Source: a bacterium (GTDB lineage Bacteria > Cyanobacteriota > Vampirovibrionia > Gastranaerophilales > Gastranaerophilaceae). Taken from it: a DNA stretch of 47,087 nucleotides. The DNA lies in assembly GCA_024408765.1 (NCBI GenBank), contig JAKSUR010000005.1, positions 1 to 47,087 on the forward strand, read 5' to 3'. Positions 39,141-47,087 of this stretch are shown piece by piece; within the stretch, counting starts at the first letter, position 1; each line of letters starts with the position of its first letter. A program made the position numbers and the translations under genes. Under the pieces are notes generated by a model, which saw only the letters and a program-made list of their open reading frames with translations, did no database searches and was not told the DNA's origin.

Positions 39141-42100
39141 CCTTTTGATTCGTTAAGGGCCGTTTTGACCAGATTAATAAAACTGTTTTGCTCAAATGAA
39201 TCTTTTTGTACATAATATTCAATATCATGTTGTTTTAGCTGTGCAATAACATTTTCCTTTGCATGAGAACTCATTACTATAACAGGAATTTTTTCATAAT
39301 TTTCATAATTTCTCAATGCTTCTATAAATTGAAAACCGTTAATATCCGGCATGTCAATATCAGTCATAATTAAATCGTAAGAAGTTGTATTAAGCTTTGA
39401 TAATGCATCTTGTGCGTTAGGTGATATGTCCGTTAAATATCCAAAATTGTTCATAATATTTTTTATCATACTTCTTGTCGTTAAAGAATCATCAACAACC
39501 AGTATATTTTTGTTTAAACTGTCTTTGCTTGTTAATAAGGTTAACGGTTGAGATGTGCTGATAGATTTATTAAAATCATAATGCAAAATATCTTGCATAT
39601 TTATAATCAAGCATAATTCACCTGATGCGAGGTTTGTAATCCCTGATATATATTTAACTTTATAAAGAGGTGGTGACAATTTCTTTTGTAAAATATCCTG
39701 ATCACCAAGCAGTTTATCTACAACAAGTCCAATTGACTTATCATCTGATTCTATAATAAGCACTATTTCCTTATCATTTCTTGGTGTTGGCGGTAATCCT
39801 AAAATTTCTGCGAGGTAATATAACGGCAAAATTCTATCATTAAACAAAATTGAACGATTACCGTTATTTGTCTTAATTTCATTCTGTTTTTTTAAAATAA
39901 ATGTCGTTATCGTCTGTATAGGAATTGCAAATGTTTGTTCAGAAATTTTAACCAAAAATACTCTCAAAGTTGCAAGAGTAACCGGAATTTCTATATGTAT
40001 ACAACTTCCTTTTCCAAACTCTGAAACAACCTTAACTTTTCCGTTTAGTTGAGAAATCTTTGTTTTAACAACATCTAAACCAATCCCTCTCCCTGAAATA
40101 CTTGTTATTGAATCTCCGGTTGTAAATCCGGGCCAAAAAATTATATTCATAATTGCATCATCAGACATTGCTTCAATGTCCTCTTGCGTTAAAAATCCTC
40201 TTGATACGGCACGTTCTTTAATTTTTCCCAGATTAAAACCTTGTCCGTCATCAACAACTTCTATGATAACATTGTTTTCATCTTGTTTTGCTGATAGCAA
40301 GATTTTGCCTACGGGATTTTTCCCTGCAAGTATTCTGTCCTCCTTCGATTCAATGCCGTGGTCAATTGCATTTCTTAGTATGTGCATTAATGGAGTTTTT
40401 ATTTCTTCGATAATTTTTTTATCAGCACAAGTATCATTCCCTTGAATCTCAAAGTCAATATCTTTTCCTTTTTCTGTTGCAATATCACGCACCATTCTCG
40501 TAAAAGAATTAAACACGGTTGATATAGGCAATACCCTTATATTTTTCACCATAGATTCCATTTCATCTATGATTAAACGCATTTTTGCATCATCCTCTTT
40601 TGATGAACGATAAAGAGCACTTAAATCATATATTGTACCGGAAAGATTTTGAGTTATATCGGAAAGGAGTGTAAAAACTTGTTTTATAAAGGATGTGGTA
40701 TATTGACTTCCGTTTTGTGATTGCATGTATTTACGGTTATAGTATCTTAAATAATTGAATGTTTTAAGTAAATCTTTTTGACAATTTTCATTTGCATTTT
40801 TTATTGCATCAATTTTATCAAGATTTTTTTCGGCTTTAATTTTTGTAATAATTAATTCACCCAGCATATTTACAAGTAAATCGAGTTTTTGCGCATTGAC
40901 ATGAAGCGTTTTAATTTCGGTTGTTGTTCTGCTTGTCATTGACGATTGAGCCGAAAGATTTTTAATTTCACTTATACCTGTATCTTTTTTAAAATTCAAT
41001 TCAAGCAATTGTTTCATAATTTCTAATTGTTGAATTATCAAATCACCATCAATACCTTCATTTGGCGAAGCACAATATTCTAATGCACTCCTTAATGTTT
41101 GAATCATTTGCTCTTCAAGTTGCACAGAATTATCTTTTATAAAATCAAGAATTTCAATTAGTAAATTAACAATTTCTAATATACTTGTATCACTGATTTT
41201 TGTCTTAAAAGCCTCAATATCGTCTTTTATTTCTTGTGCATATACACTACTGCCTTGTAACATTGGAATTTTACCCGATACATCAAAAAGTGAAATGCCT
41301 GTTTCTTCCTCTTCAATACAGCATGTATTGAATTTTGAAGCGGCAGAACCCAGACAATCTCTTAATTCCAAAATTTCACTTATTGTAAATATATTGGTTG
41401 CATTCATAACAAAATCTAATTTTGCCATAATATCTTCCAATGAAGTTTTTATTTCATAAAGATTGCTGTCTTTAATAAGGTTATATATTTTCTGCACTTC
41501 TTCTTTTAATATAACTGTTTCTTGTGATTCTTCCTCGGGAACGATACTGTCAATAAGGTTGAAGCAATCATTAAAAACCGCATTAATTTCTTCTTTGTGT
41601 TGTTGATATTCTTGAATTTTTTCTTTCGAAGATGATTGGCTATCATCGGATGCTATAGTTTGTTCCAAGCCTGCTATTTCTGCCAAATTGCCCAATCCCA
41701 CCAAATCAGGTGAGAAAATATCATTTTCTGACTGACCTGAATCATTTTGTAAATCAACATCACGCATAAATTCAAGCATGGAAACAGTTGGCTTAAACCT
41801 TTCGTCAACAATTTCCCGCATATTTTTTACAGAAACTTTTAAATATTCTGCAACAAGTTCAATGGATTTTGTTATAACATTTATTTTAGCGGAATCTAAA
41901 ACGATATCCCTCGTTTTTACAATATCAAAAATATCTTCAATTTTGTGAACAATATCTTGAATATTATTATAACCGACCATCCTGACTGCACCTTTTAAAC
42001 TGTGCATGTCACGATATAACGTAGCAGAAAGATTCTTGTCATCGGCATTTTTTTCAAGGTTTATAAGACAGTCAAATATTCGCTCAATAATATCTTCCGT

Positions 42101-42160
42101 TTCTGTTTGGAAGATATTCATTAACTCCTCGTCGTTTTGTTTGTTATTTTTATCGTCCAA
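39137..42160 (-). CDS. cheA: Hybrid CheA histidine kinase with C-terminal receiver
   Basis: A 1007-residue chemosensory kinase. The N-terminal Hpt domain has LYRDMHSLKGAVRMVG with the phosphorylated His at 53. A long helical linker (about 120-420) has no second clear Hpt. The dimerisation domain (about 425-560) holds AQKLDLLVNMLGELIITK. The HATPase has HILRNAIDHGIE, VVDDGQGF and SGRGIGLDVV. A CheW-like domain and a REC domain (about 885-1005; NILVVDDSLTTRSM, DLIMTDIDMPDING) follow. Such REC-tailed CheAs are typical of Chp or Frz-like systems. Start: TTG at 42160, 9 bases after GGAAGG inside the MCP gene end; an alternative ATG lies at 42121. Confidence 0.9.
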   Translation of the reverse strand: MDDKNNKQNDEELMNIFQTETEDIIERIFDCLINLEKNADDKNLSATLYRDMHSLKGAVRMVGYNNIQDIVHKIEDIFDIVKTRDIVLDSAKINVITKSIELVAEYLKVSVKNMREIVDERFKPTVSMLEFMRDVDLQNDSGQSENDIFSPDLVGLGNLAEIAGLEQTIASDDSQSSSKEKIQEYQQHKEEINAVFNDCFNLIDSIVPEEESQETVILKEEVQKIYNLIKDSNLYEIKTSLEDIMAKLDFVMNATNIFTISEILELRDCLGSAASKFNTCCIEEEETGISLFDVSGKIPMLQGSSVYAQEIKDDIEAFKTKISDTSILEIVNLLIEILDFIKDNSVQLEEQMIQTLRSALEYCASPNEGIDGDLIIQQLEIMKQLLELNFKKDTGISEIKNLSAQSSMTSRTTTEIKTLHVNAQKLDLLVNMLGELIITKIKAEKNLDKIDAIKNANENCQKDLLKTFNYLRYYNRKYMQSQNGSQYTTSFIKQVFTLLSDITQNLSGTIYDLSALYRSSKEDDAKMRLIIDEMESMVKNIRVLPISTVFNSFTRMVRDIATEKGKDIDFEIQGNDTCADKKIIEEIKTPLMHILRNAIDHGIESKEDRILAGKNPVGKILLSAKQDENNVIIEVVDDGQGFNLGKIKERAVSRGFLTQEDIEAMSDDAIMNIIFWPGFTTGDSITSISGRGIGLDVVKTKISQLNGKVKVVSEFGKGSCIHIEIPVTLATLRVFLVKISEQTFAIPIQTITTFILKKQNEIKTNNGNRSILFNDRILPLYYLAEILGLPPTPRNDKEIVLIIESDDKSIGLVVDKLLGDQDILQKKLSPPLYKVKYISGITNLASGELCLIINMQDILHYDFNKSISTSQPLTLLTSKDSLNKNILVVDDSLTTRSMIKNIMNNFGYLTDISPNAQDALSKLNTTSYDLIMTDIDMPDINGFQFIEALRNYENYEKIPVIVMSSHAKENVIAQLKQHDIEYYVQKDSFEQNSFINLVKTALNESKG

Positions 42161-42165
42161 TTAAT

Positions 42166-43212
42166 CTAACCTTCCGCAACTGAATTTTTAATTTCCTCCG
42201 ATAATACATTTAATTTATCCAGTTTCTCCGAGCCGGATGTCATTAAATTTGTTAAGTCTAATGTGATTTGCTGATTTTCTTCTTCGATAATATTTAATTT
42301 TTTGATAATTTCGTCTTGTTTTTCCGCATTTTGATTTAAAAGTTCTAATGACTCAAATACACCATTAATTTGATTCAAAAGAGATTCTGAACTTAAGGAC
42401 AAAGCTTCTATATCTCTGACAACACTTTCAATTTCCTTAGAACCTTCTTCGGTAGCCATAACTGTTGAGTTGGTAGTATATTGTATATTGCCTGTTAATG
42501 CAGAAATCTTTGTTATTGCTTGTTTTGATTCATCTGCAAGTTTTCTTATTTCACCGGCAACAACTGCAAACCCTTTTCCGTGTTCACCCGCTCTTGCCGC
42601 TTCAACTGCCGCATTCAGGGCAAGCATATTCGTTTGCTCAGCTATATCATCAACAATACCTATTGAATTACCTATTTGTTGCGTATGTTCAGACAACTCC
42701 AAAATTAATTCGGCAATCATTTGTACTTTCTGTCTTAATACAAGCATTTTTTCAGAATTTGACTTTACAGCTTCATGCTCGGTTCTGGAGAATGCAATCG
42801 ATTGATTAACCTGCTTTTCTGTATTTTTTGAAGTTCCTATTGCATCTGTCGTTATTGATTTTAATTTATCAATCAGTTCGGAAACATTTTTGCTGTTATT
42901 GCTTAATTTTTCAAATATTTTTTTCTGTGACATAAAAATTTTTGTTACGTTATCAGTCGCCAATGACATGGTTTCAGATTGGTTTGATAAAGATTTTTTA
43001 ATAGATTTTGTTATCCAATTTTTTGTTATTATGTGTATCGGTATAAATATCAATAGCATAATTACGACATAAACAATGCCTTCGTATACAGTTAATTCAT
43101 GTCTTATAAAAATTGATGCAAGCATACCCATTAATATTACAAATACTGCAATATCGATACCACATTTGATACCAAATTTTTGCACCAACCCAAAATTCAC
43201 TTTTTCAAGCAC
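42166..43212 (-). CDS. Methyl-accepting chemotaxis protein without large sensor domain
   Basis: A 348-residue chemoreceptor. Two close hydrophobic segments (about 17-35 and 44-62) are joined by a short loop, so no sizeable periplasmic sensor exists. The rest is the cytoplasmic signalling helix pair with the hairpin [30 protein letters not shown] (about 192-221). No HAMP domain is evident. Start: GTG at 43212 after AGGAGGG. It is the first gene of a two-gene operon with cheA, whose ribosome site lies in its 3' end. The input probably comes through a partner protein or the membrane, as for PilJ-like receptors; that is inference. Confidence 0.88.
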   Translation of the reverse strand: MLEKVNFGLVQKFGIKCGIDIAVFVILMGMLASIFIRHELTVYEGIVYVVIMLLIFIPIHIITKNWITKSIKKSLSNQSETMSLATDNVTKIFMSQKKIFEKLSNNSKNVSELIDKLKSITTDAIGTSKNTEKQVNQSIAFSRTEHEAVKSNSEKMLVLRQKVQMIAELILELSEHTQQIGNSIGIVDDIAEQTNMLALNAAVEAARAGEHGKGFAVVAGEIRKLADESKQAITKISALTGNIQYTTNSTVMATEEGSKEIESVVRDIEALSLSSESLLNQINGVFESLELLNQNAEKQDEIIKKLNIIEEENQQITLDLTNLMTSGSEKLDKLNVLSEEIKNSVAEG

Positions 43213-43296
43213 AACTTCCCTCCTATAGCTTTTTTTTTACATTTATTATATAATCATTTTATACTAAAATTTATAAAATTGGAATATCTTGATATT

Positions 43297-44751
43297 ATGG
43301 CACATAAAATTTTACTGGTAGAAGATACTGAAACAGAGCTTAAATTTTTAAAAACAAGTCTTGAAGAGAACGGTTTTGAAGTTGTAACAGCAATCAACGG
43401 CTCAGATGCTTATAAAAAATTATATGTTTGTACACCTGACATTATTGTATCAGATATAATTATGCCGGTGATTGACGGGTATCAATTATGCAGAATGATA
43501 AAAAATGATGAAGAAACAAAAAAAATCCCAATTATTTTATTAACTGCTATGGATAAAAAAATTGATGCCTTTTGGGGTAAAAAATCCGGAGCACAACTTT
43601 TTCTTACAAAGTCTATAGACATAAGAGAATTAATATTACATATTGAGGCTACTATAAGAAGATATCCGGTTAAAGATGAATATAAAGAAAATTTAAAAAT
43701 TCAATCGGAATCAACAAGTACGGCGCAGTTAAAATTGAATAATATTTTAAATGATTTGCTGATGAAAAGCACATTTTCCAATGAGTTTAGAAATTTAAGT
43801 GATTTTTTAAATTATGAAAGAATTTTGGTAGAAAAATTATTTTCACTTTTAAGTTCTTTTGTAGAATATAATGTTGCCGGAATATACTTTTCATCACCGG
43901 ATGATTTTGCAGAAAATATTTTGTACATTGATACACTTGGGAAAAATTATTCAAAAAGTCTTTTAAATGATGTAAGCAGAGATTTCTTTAAAAGTATGGA
44001 AGAACGAAAAGCAATAAAAAATTCGAAATTTGAAGTTATAAGAATGCTTTTAGGCAAAGAAACAGATTATCAAATATCCGACTTCGCTTCTAAAATTATT
44101 ATTCCGTTAATTTTTGACAAAAAGTTAATAGGGGGAATTTGTTTTTATACCGCCCAAGATATCAATTATACATCATTTCGCTATTTCGATATTATGATAA
44201 GCGAATTACTTGCAATCTTTAAAATGAAGTATCAATATACGGAAAAAGAATTTATGTCTGTTCTGGATGGTTTAACAGGATTATATAACCGCAGACAATT
44301 TGAAATCAGTATTGAACAGGAATTTAATCGTACAAAACGTCATCCTGCGGATTTTTCACTCGCAATTCTTGATATTGATTTCTTTAAAAAAGTAAATGAC
44401 ACTTATGGACATCAATATGGAGATTATGTTCTTAAAACAGTGGCAGATTTAATGAAACAGTCTTTTCGCAAAACCGATTTGCTATACAGATATGGCGGAG
44501 AAGAAATGGTAATCATTATGCCGGAAACAAATGCTGAAAATGCGCTTTTGCCCGTACAAAGATTAAGAAAAACAGTTGAAGAATATGATTTTGAATACAA
44601 CAATGTTAAATCTAAAGTTACCGTAAGTGTCGGATTATCAATGAATTATCAAGATTTTACAAATGCATCTGATATTTTAAAATCTGCCGATAATGCTTTG
44701 TATAAAGCAAAAGAGAGTGGCAGAAACAGGGTTATAAGGCATGAACAATAA
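43297..44751 (+). CDS. REC-GAF-GGDEF response regulator diguanylate cyclase
   Basis: Start is ATG 43297 (MAHKILLVEDTETELKFLKT); the frame runs open further upstream but into the divergent MCP gene. The 484-residue protein has a receiver domain (Asp10, phosphoacceptor Asp53 in VSDIIMPVID). A GAF-like middle (about 160-310) follows, then a C-terminal GGDEF domain with DGLTGLYNRRQF, DIDFFKKVND and the active-site GGEEM at 400-404. An inhibitory RxxD (RKTD, 391-394) lies exactly five residues earlier. It should make c-di-GMP under phosphorylation control. It lies divergent from the MCP-cheA operon and overlaps the CheW gene by 11 bp. Confidence 0.88.
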   Translation: MAHKILLVEDTETELKFLKTSLEENGFEVVTAINGSDAYKKLYVCTPDIIVSDIIMPVIDGYQLCRMIKNDEETKKIPIILLTAMDKKIDAFWGKKSGAQLFLTKSIDIRELILHIEATIRRYPVKDEYKENLKIQSESTSTAQLKLNNILNDLLMKSTFSNEFRNLSDFLNYERILVEKLFSLLSSFVEYNVAGIYFSSPDDFAENILYIDTLGKNYSKSLLNDVSRDFFKSMEERKAIKNSKFEVIRMLLGKETDYQISDFASKIIIPLIFDKKLIGGICFYTAQDINYTSFRYFDIMISELLAIFKMKYQYTEKEFMSVLDGLTGLYNRRQFEISIEQEFNRTKRHPADFSLAILDIDFFKKVNDTYGHQYGDYVLKTVADLMKQSFRKTDLLYRYGGEEMVIIMPETNAENALLPVQRLRKTVEEYDFEYNNVKSKVTVSVGLSMNYQDFTNASDILKSADNALYKAKESGRNRVIRHEQ

Positions 44752-45739
44752 TTATATAGAACAAAAAAAGAATACCCATCTTTATTTTGAAATAGACGGA
44801 AGCAAATATGCGATTAATACAAATAACATATTGGAAATTATGAAGCTTCCTGCGCTTGATTATCCGTCAAAACTTCCGAATAATGTAGTAGGTTTGTTAA
44901 AATACAACAACTTTGTTATAAATGTAATCGATATAAGATTTTACCTTAATATTGAAGCTACACCGTATACTACAAGCAACGATTTGCTTATTGTAAAAAC
45001 AGATGAAATAATTTTTGGTATTATTACAGATAAAATAATAGGAATATTACCGTTTGATTCATCTTTTGTTGATCAAATTCCGTTTGCAGATGATAATATG
45101 ATTGTTGAATCTTTGTACAAACATGATGAAGAAACAATATTTATTGTAAACATATATTCAATTGAGATATTACTCAAAGGTCATCATACCAATTTCCCCG
45201 AAATAGACATACCGTCTTTGATGCCAAAAGATGCTAAGTCAAAAGCATTAATGCTTAAAAGAACACACGATATGCTTGAAAAAGCATCCGTAAGATTGGC
45301 AGCAAGCGGAGGACAAGTTAAAAATAAATACATTTCATTAAATTTAGGCAATGATTTTTATTGTATATCGCTGGATTATGTAAAAGAAATTTTAAATGAT
45401 ACCGCAATAACAAAAGTTCCCGGAGTGTCTGATTTTATATCGGGAATAATGAATCTTAGGGGAGATTATGTTACAGTAATTGATATAAAGAAATTCTTGG
45501 GTTTAACAGAAACCCAAAATCAAATAAAAAAACCTATAATTATAATACAATACAATGAGTTAACATTGGCTTTTCTTGTTGATAAAATAAATGAAATATT
45601 TGAATTTGAAGAATTTACAGAAGGAAACGGTTCCGATAGTTATTATTTATGTGAATTTATAAATGATACTGTTTTATATACGGTTTTGAATATTGATAAA
45701 ATAGCCTCCGACAAACGACTTGTTGTAACTGAGATGTAG
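44741..45739 (+). CDS. Double CheW-domain protein
   Basis: A 332-residue protein with two CheW-like domains joined by a linker. Domain 1 (about 10-150): THLYFEIDGSKYAINTNNIL, VVGLLKYNNFVINVIDIRFY. Domain 2 (about 190-325): NKYISLNLGNDFYCISLDYV, DFISGIMNLRGDYVTVIDIK. CheW links chemoreceptors to CheA. Two copies in one chain resemble the adaptor proteins of some non-flagellar pathways and could crosslink arrays. It overlaps the GGDEF gene by 11 bp, so translation is coupled. No CheR/B/Y follows. Confidence 0.85.
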   Translation: MNNNYIEQKKNTHLYFEIDGSKYAINTNNILEIMKLPALDYPSKLPNNVVGLLKYNNFVINVIDIRFYLNIEATPYTTSNDLLIVKTDEIIFGIITDKIIGILPFDSSFVDQIPFADDNMIVESLYKHDEETIFIVNIYSIEILLKGHHTNFPEIDIPSLMPKDAKSKALMLKRTHDMLEKASVRLAASGGQVKNKYISLNLGNDFYCISLDYVKEILNDTAITKVPGVSDFISGIMNLRGDYVTVIDIKKFLGLTETQNQIKKPIIIIQYNELTLAFLVDKINEIFEFEEFTEGNGSDSYYLCEFINDTVLYTVLNIDKIASDKRLVVTEM

Positions 45740-45788
45740 TATTCGGATGAATTTTTGTAAATTTATATATTATTTTGACAAATTATGC

Positions 45789-45794
45789 TAAAAT
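45789..45794 (+). promoter_or_regulatory. Possible extended -10 before the 45802 gene
   Basis: TGC-TAAAAT (45786-45794) ends 7 bases before the ATG at 45802 and no ribosome site is present, suggesting a second leaderless transcript. A TTGACA at 45775-45780 is too close to act as its -35. Confidence 0.3.
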
Positions 45795-45801
45795 TCATAG
45801 T

Positions 45802-47087
45802 ATGAAGGATTTTAGGAAGAAATCACTTGTTCTTACGTTAGCATCGGTTATGGCTGTAACCGGCTCGTTTGCAACAGAAAACTATAAGAATTGCATAATG
45901 GACATATCGTTCAAACCTGCCGATAATAATGTAATCAATATGGTACTTGGAACAAAACGATTTTACGAAAAAAATATTACCTCAATAAAAAAAGACAAAA
46001 ATACTTATGTAATAATGCTTAGCGAATTTGATATTACATCAGGCACACCGGATTTATCCGATGCAGGCGGGCTTATCGAATCAGTTGATGTAAAAAAAAT
46101 GCCATATACAAACGGCAATAAGGGATATACAAAAATTACGGTAAAAACAGGCGGAAATGTTAATTTATTCACCACAAGCACTTTATACATACCTTCCGAC
46201 AAAAAAGAAAATTTACTTGAGACCAAATCAAGTAATGAAGATATAAAACGTGAAATAAACGAAAATGAAAATAAAAGGGTTATTAAAGCAAAAAGGCAAT
46301 CTGTTTCTTTAGAAAATACCTCATTGAAAAATAAATACAAAACAGAAGCCGAACCGGTTAAATATAGCCCTAAAATAAAAGATTCTAATGAATTAAACGG
46401 AGATGTTTCTTCAAAACAAGAAAATCAAGAAGATTTATTGGAAGTTCAAACGAAAGATGATTTACAAGAGAAAATAAGAAATGATAATGCTGATTTTCAA
46501 AAATACATGATAGGATTATTCGTATTATTAATAATTTTGACCAGTATTTATTTTTATAAAAACGCACAAAATAAACTGAGAAATGTTATGGGAGAACATT
46601 TTGAAATTGATATTGAGGATGAACAAAAACAACCTGCCGCTACTAAATCGAGCAGAAAAAGACAAATTCATAATACAATAAATAAGCTTGATTCAACTTA
46701 TGCAAAAACAGCTGTCACCTCAATAACCAATAAAAATATAATTCAAAATTCAAATGACAATCAATCTGAAAATGATTTGAATATAATTGATTTAGACGAA
46801 CTTTTTAATGAACAGAATAAATCAATTGACTTAAATAATAATAACAAAGATGAAAAAAATGAGGCTCTTGATGACTTTTTGAGAGAATTTTCATTTGAAG
46901 AAACAGTTGATACTCAAAATGTTACAAATGAACTTTCGAAGTATGATAATAGTTTATATGAACAAGTTATAAATAACAATGAATTAACATTTAATGCGGA
47001 CGATATAACATGTCTTAACGAATTGCTCAAATCGGAAATCAGCATTGAAGTTATAAATAACCCTGAAAAATATCTGGTGACTAATCC
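45802..47087 (+). CDS. Bitopic membrane protein, cut by window end
   Basis: The frame is open from ATG 45802 to the end of the window (428 codons, no stop), so the C-terminus is missing. It starts with a Sec signal (MKDFRKKSLVLTLASVMAVT to SFA). A periplasmic, beta-rich AMIN-like stretch follows (NCIMDISFKPADNNVINMVL), then a Lys/Glu/Asn-rich spacer. One transmembrane helix is at about 236-256 (YMIGLFVLLIILTSIYFY). A large acidic cytoplasmic region (QSENDLNIIDLDELF..., with Asp/Asn-rich runs) extends to the window edge. A FimV-like or other envelope-to-cytoplasm adaptor is suggested by topology and its place downstream of the CheW gene. No homologue is recognised. Confidence 0.65.
   Translation, partial: MKDFRKKSLVLTLASVMAVTGSFATENYKNCIMDISFKPADNNVINMVLGTKRFYEKNITSIKKDKNTYVIMLSEFDITSGTPDLSDAGGLIESVDVKKMPYTNGNKGYTKITVKTGGNVNLFTTSTLYIPSDKKENLLETKSSNEDIKREINENENKRVIKAKRQSVSLENTSLKNKYKTEAEPVKYSPKIKDSNELNGDVSSKQENQEDLLEVQTKDDLQEKIRNDNADFQKYMIGLFVLLIILTSIYFYKNAQNKLRNVMGEHFEIDIEDEQKQPAATKSSRKRQIHNTINKLDSTYAKTAVTSITNKNIIQNSNDNQSENDLNIIDLDELFNEQNKSIDLNNNNKDEKNEALDDFLREFSFEETVDTQNVTNELSKYDNSLYEQVINNNELTFNADDITCLNELLKSEISIEVINNPEKYLVTN

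Noticed and set aside
42470-42809. Overlapping 111- and 103-codon frames opposite the MCP gene
   Set aside because: Generated by the biased codons of the coiled-coil signalling domain on the other strand; no start signals.
46005-46340. 111-codon minus-strand frame near the window end
   Set aside because: Opposite the truncated membrane protein gene, which has a signal peptide and a consistent long frame.
1-47087. CRISPR arrays, tRNA/rRNA genes, insertion sequences, prophage or integrase genes
   Set aside because: No direct-repeat array, cloverleaf in a spacer, transposase-like frame or integrase motif was seen by eye.

Overview
This AT-rich window looks like a chromosome segment of a non-photosynthetic relative of the Cyanobacteria, most likely a gut-type Vampirovibrionia/Melainabacteria (Gastranaerophilales). 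The evidence is as follows. L27 and L34 have cyanobacterial-style sequences (L27 starts directly at MAHKK, with no cleaved Firmicutes-type extension). A prepilin has the FTLAEILITLGIIGV leader. A flagellar export gene set, a GH57 glycogen-branching enzyme and a GshB-type ATP-grasp enzyme are present. No photosynthesis gene is seen. The taxonomic call is inference, since no search was run. I see no rRNA, tRNA, CRISPR array, IS element or phage gene. The segment reads as core plus lineage-specific chromosome.

Layout. 1-1101: rplU-rpmA behind a strong extended -10 promoter and a roughly 310-nt leader holding a long inverted repeat. 1169-1891: two small unknown genes and a terminator. 1924-6719 (minus): GH57 branching enzyme, a radical SAM protein, a CgeB-like glycosyltransferase and a prepilin-like protein. 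6777-10647 (minus): flagellar export and switch genes in transcription order SpoA-domain switch protein, fliO, fliP, fliQ, a small secreted protein, fliR. 10807-13872 (minus): an anchored class A beta-lactamase-fold hydrolase, and lysC followed by an NTF2-like secreted protein. 14051-15501 (minus): two alternating pairs of DUF948-like and YtxH-like envelope proteins. 15584-17956: murT, pdxJ and a zinc-ribbon protein. 18015-22324: an unknown gene, a Ski2-like helicase and a Memo-AMMECR1 fusion. 22566-24515 (minus): proC, tsaE, tsaB, ending in a strong terminator. 24620-28538: rpmH (50 aa, easily missed), then mtnP, yggT and two GT9-type proteins. 28594-36224: gltX, a ferredoxin-nitroreductase, crcB, a five-gene minus operon ending in rsmD, and gshB.

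36316-47087 is a motility-control and signalling island. A secreted TPR protein, FliW, CsrA, a second TPR protein and an unknown coiled protein lie on the plus strand. They converge on an MCP and a CheA with a C-terminal receiver. Divergent from these are a REC-GAF-GGDEF diguanylate cyclase, a double CheW protein and a bitopic membrane protein cut by the window end. The CheA-REC hybrid, the c-di-GMP enzyme, the CheW-CheW protein and a FimV-like membrane topology together resemble a Pil-Chp-type chemosensory module more than a classic CheA/Y/R/B operon. CheY, CheR and CheB are not in view.

Regulation visible in the DNA: several promoters share a recognisable form (-35 TTGT(A/T)N or TTGAGA, 16-17 bp spacer, TGn-extended TATAAT-like -10). 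At least one gene (38457) has its -10 box only 6 bp from the ATG and no Shine-Dalgarno, as expected for a leaderless mRNA. The most interesting candidates for new biology are the rplU leader structure, a possible C-rich small RNA after tsaB, the duplicated DUF948/YtxH pair, the modified flagellar proteins and the Chp-like module.
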